From NCBI GenBank assembly GCA_016744275.1, contig JADGEP010000014.1, positions 14,334-20,373 on the forward strand: a stretch of 6,040 nt of DNA. The letters run 5' to 3'. Of the stretch, positions 5,968-6,040 are shown in pieces. Within the stretch, counting starts at the first letter, position 1. Each line of letters begins with the position of its first letter. Made by a program: the position numbers and the translations under genes. The stretch is from Candidatus Krumholzibacteriia bacterium (GTDB taxonomy: Bacteria; Krumholzibacteriota; Krumholzibacteriia; LZORAL124-64-63). The notes beneath the pieces are model-generated. The model was given only the letters and a program-made list of their open reading frames with translations. It ran no database searches and was not told where the DNA came from.

Positions 5968-6018
5968 GGTTTGGGGGTTGGGGTGGTCGCTCGGCGACTT
6001 CTGGTGGGTGGGGCTGGG
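5957..6018 (+). repeat. cluster of G-runs after and across the last stop codon
   Basis: Six runs of three or more G occur here, at 5957-5961, 5973-5977, 5980-5983, 6006-6008, 6010-6013 and 6016-6018. The stretch 6003-6018 has four closely spaced runs (GG, GGG, GGGG, GGG) with 1-2 nt loops, enough for a two-tetrad quadruplex. It is the extreme of a wider G-rich, C-poor tendency on this strand that starts inside the preceding gene. Confidence 0.3.
5986..5998 (+). terminator. short hairpin after the last gene, weak terminator candidate
   Basis: GTCGC at 5986-5990 pairs with GCGAC at 5994-5998 around a TCG loop, 18 nt after the DUF4390-like stop codon. Only TTCT follows, so there is no real U-tract. 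The position suits a terminator, but the stem is short and the evidence thin. Confidence 0.2.
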
Positions 6019-6040
6019 TTGTGCCTGGCGGAGAATCGAG

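Noticed and set aside
1..6040. CRISPR array, insertion sequence, phage or attachment-site signatures
   Set aside because: No regularly spaced direct repeats, transposase or integrase motifs, or terminal inverted repeats were found on either strand.

Overview
The window reads as a piece of a high-GC Gram-negative genome. The coding regions are GC-rich with mostly C/G third codon positions, and one gene encodes a signal-peptide-bearing outer-membrane beta-barrel that ends in phenylalanine, so a diderm envelope is expected. Nothing fixes the phylum. The NtrY/NtrX-type pair plus a DUF4390-like protein recalls Proteobacteria and former Deltaproteobacteria, while a CBM48-like domain joined to an Omp85 barrel would also fit Acidobacteriota or FCB-group lineages. 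This placement is inference.

Layout, all on the + strand: (a) 1-532 is gene-poor, lower in GC than the genes, and carries several inverted repeats and one weak sigma70-like promoter. (b) 533-2026 is a membrane sensor histidine kinase of the NtrY/NtrB sequence class. (c) 2065-3438 is its partner, an NtrC-family response regulator (receiver, AAA+, Fis-type HTH) with an intact GAFTGA loop. (d) 3439-3714 is an intergenic stretch holding a sigma54-like -24/-12 element, an upstream dyad and a good ribosome binding site. (e) 3715-5247 encodes a secreted protein with an N-terminal CBM48/AMPK-glycogen-binding-like domain, a highly charged linker and a C-terminal Omp85/BamA-type barrel with no visible POTRA domains. 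(f) 5251-5967, 3 nt downstream, encodes a secreted DUF4390-like protein. (g) 5968-6040 is G-rich non-coding sequence.

Working model (inference): the kinase senses an envelope or periplasmic signal and phosphorylates the regulator. The regulator could use sigma54 to drive the adjacent two-gene unit of CBM-Omp85 barrel and DUF4390-like protein. DUF4390 genes are known, from memory, to neighbour ntrYX-type pairs in Proteobacteria, which supports a shared envelope function. The least ordinary observations are the CBM48-Omp85 fusion, the sigma54-like promoter architecture between regulator and barrel gene, and an abrupt change in third-position base use halfway through the last gene.
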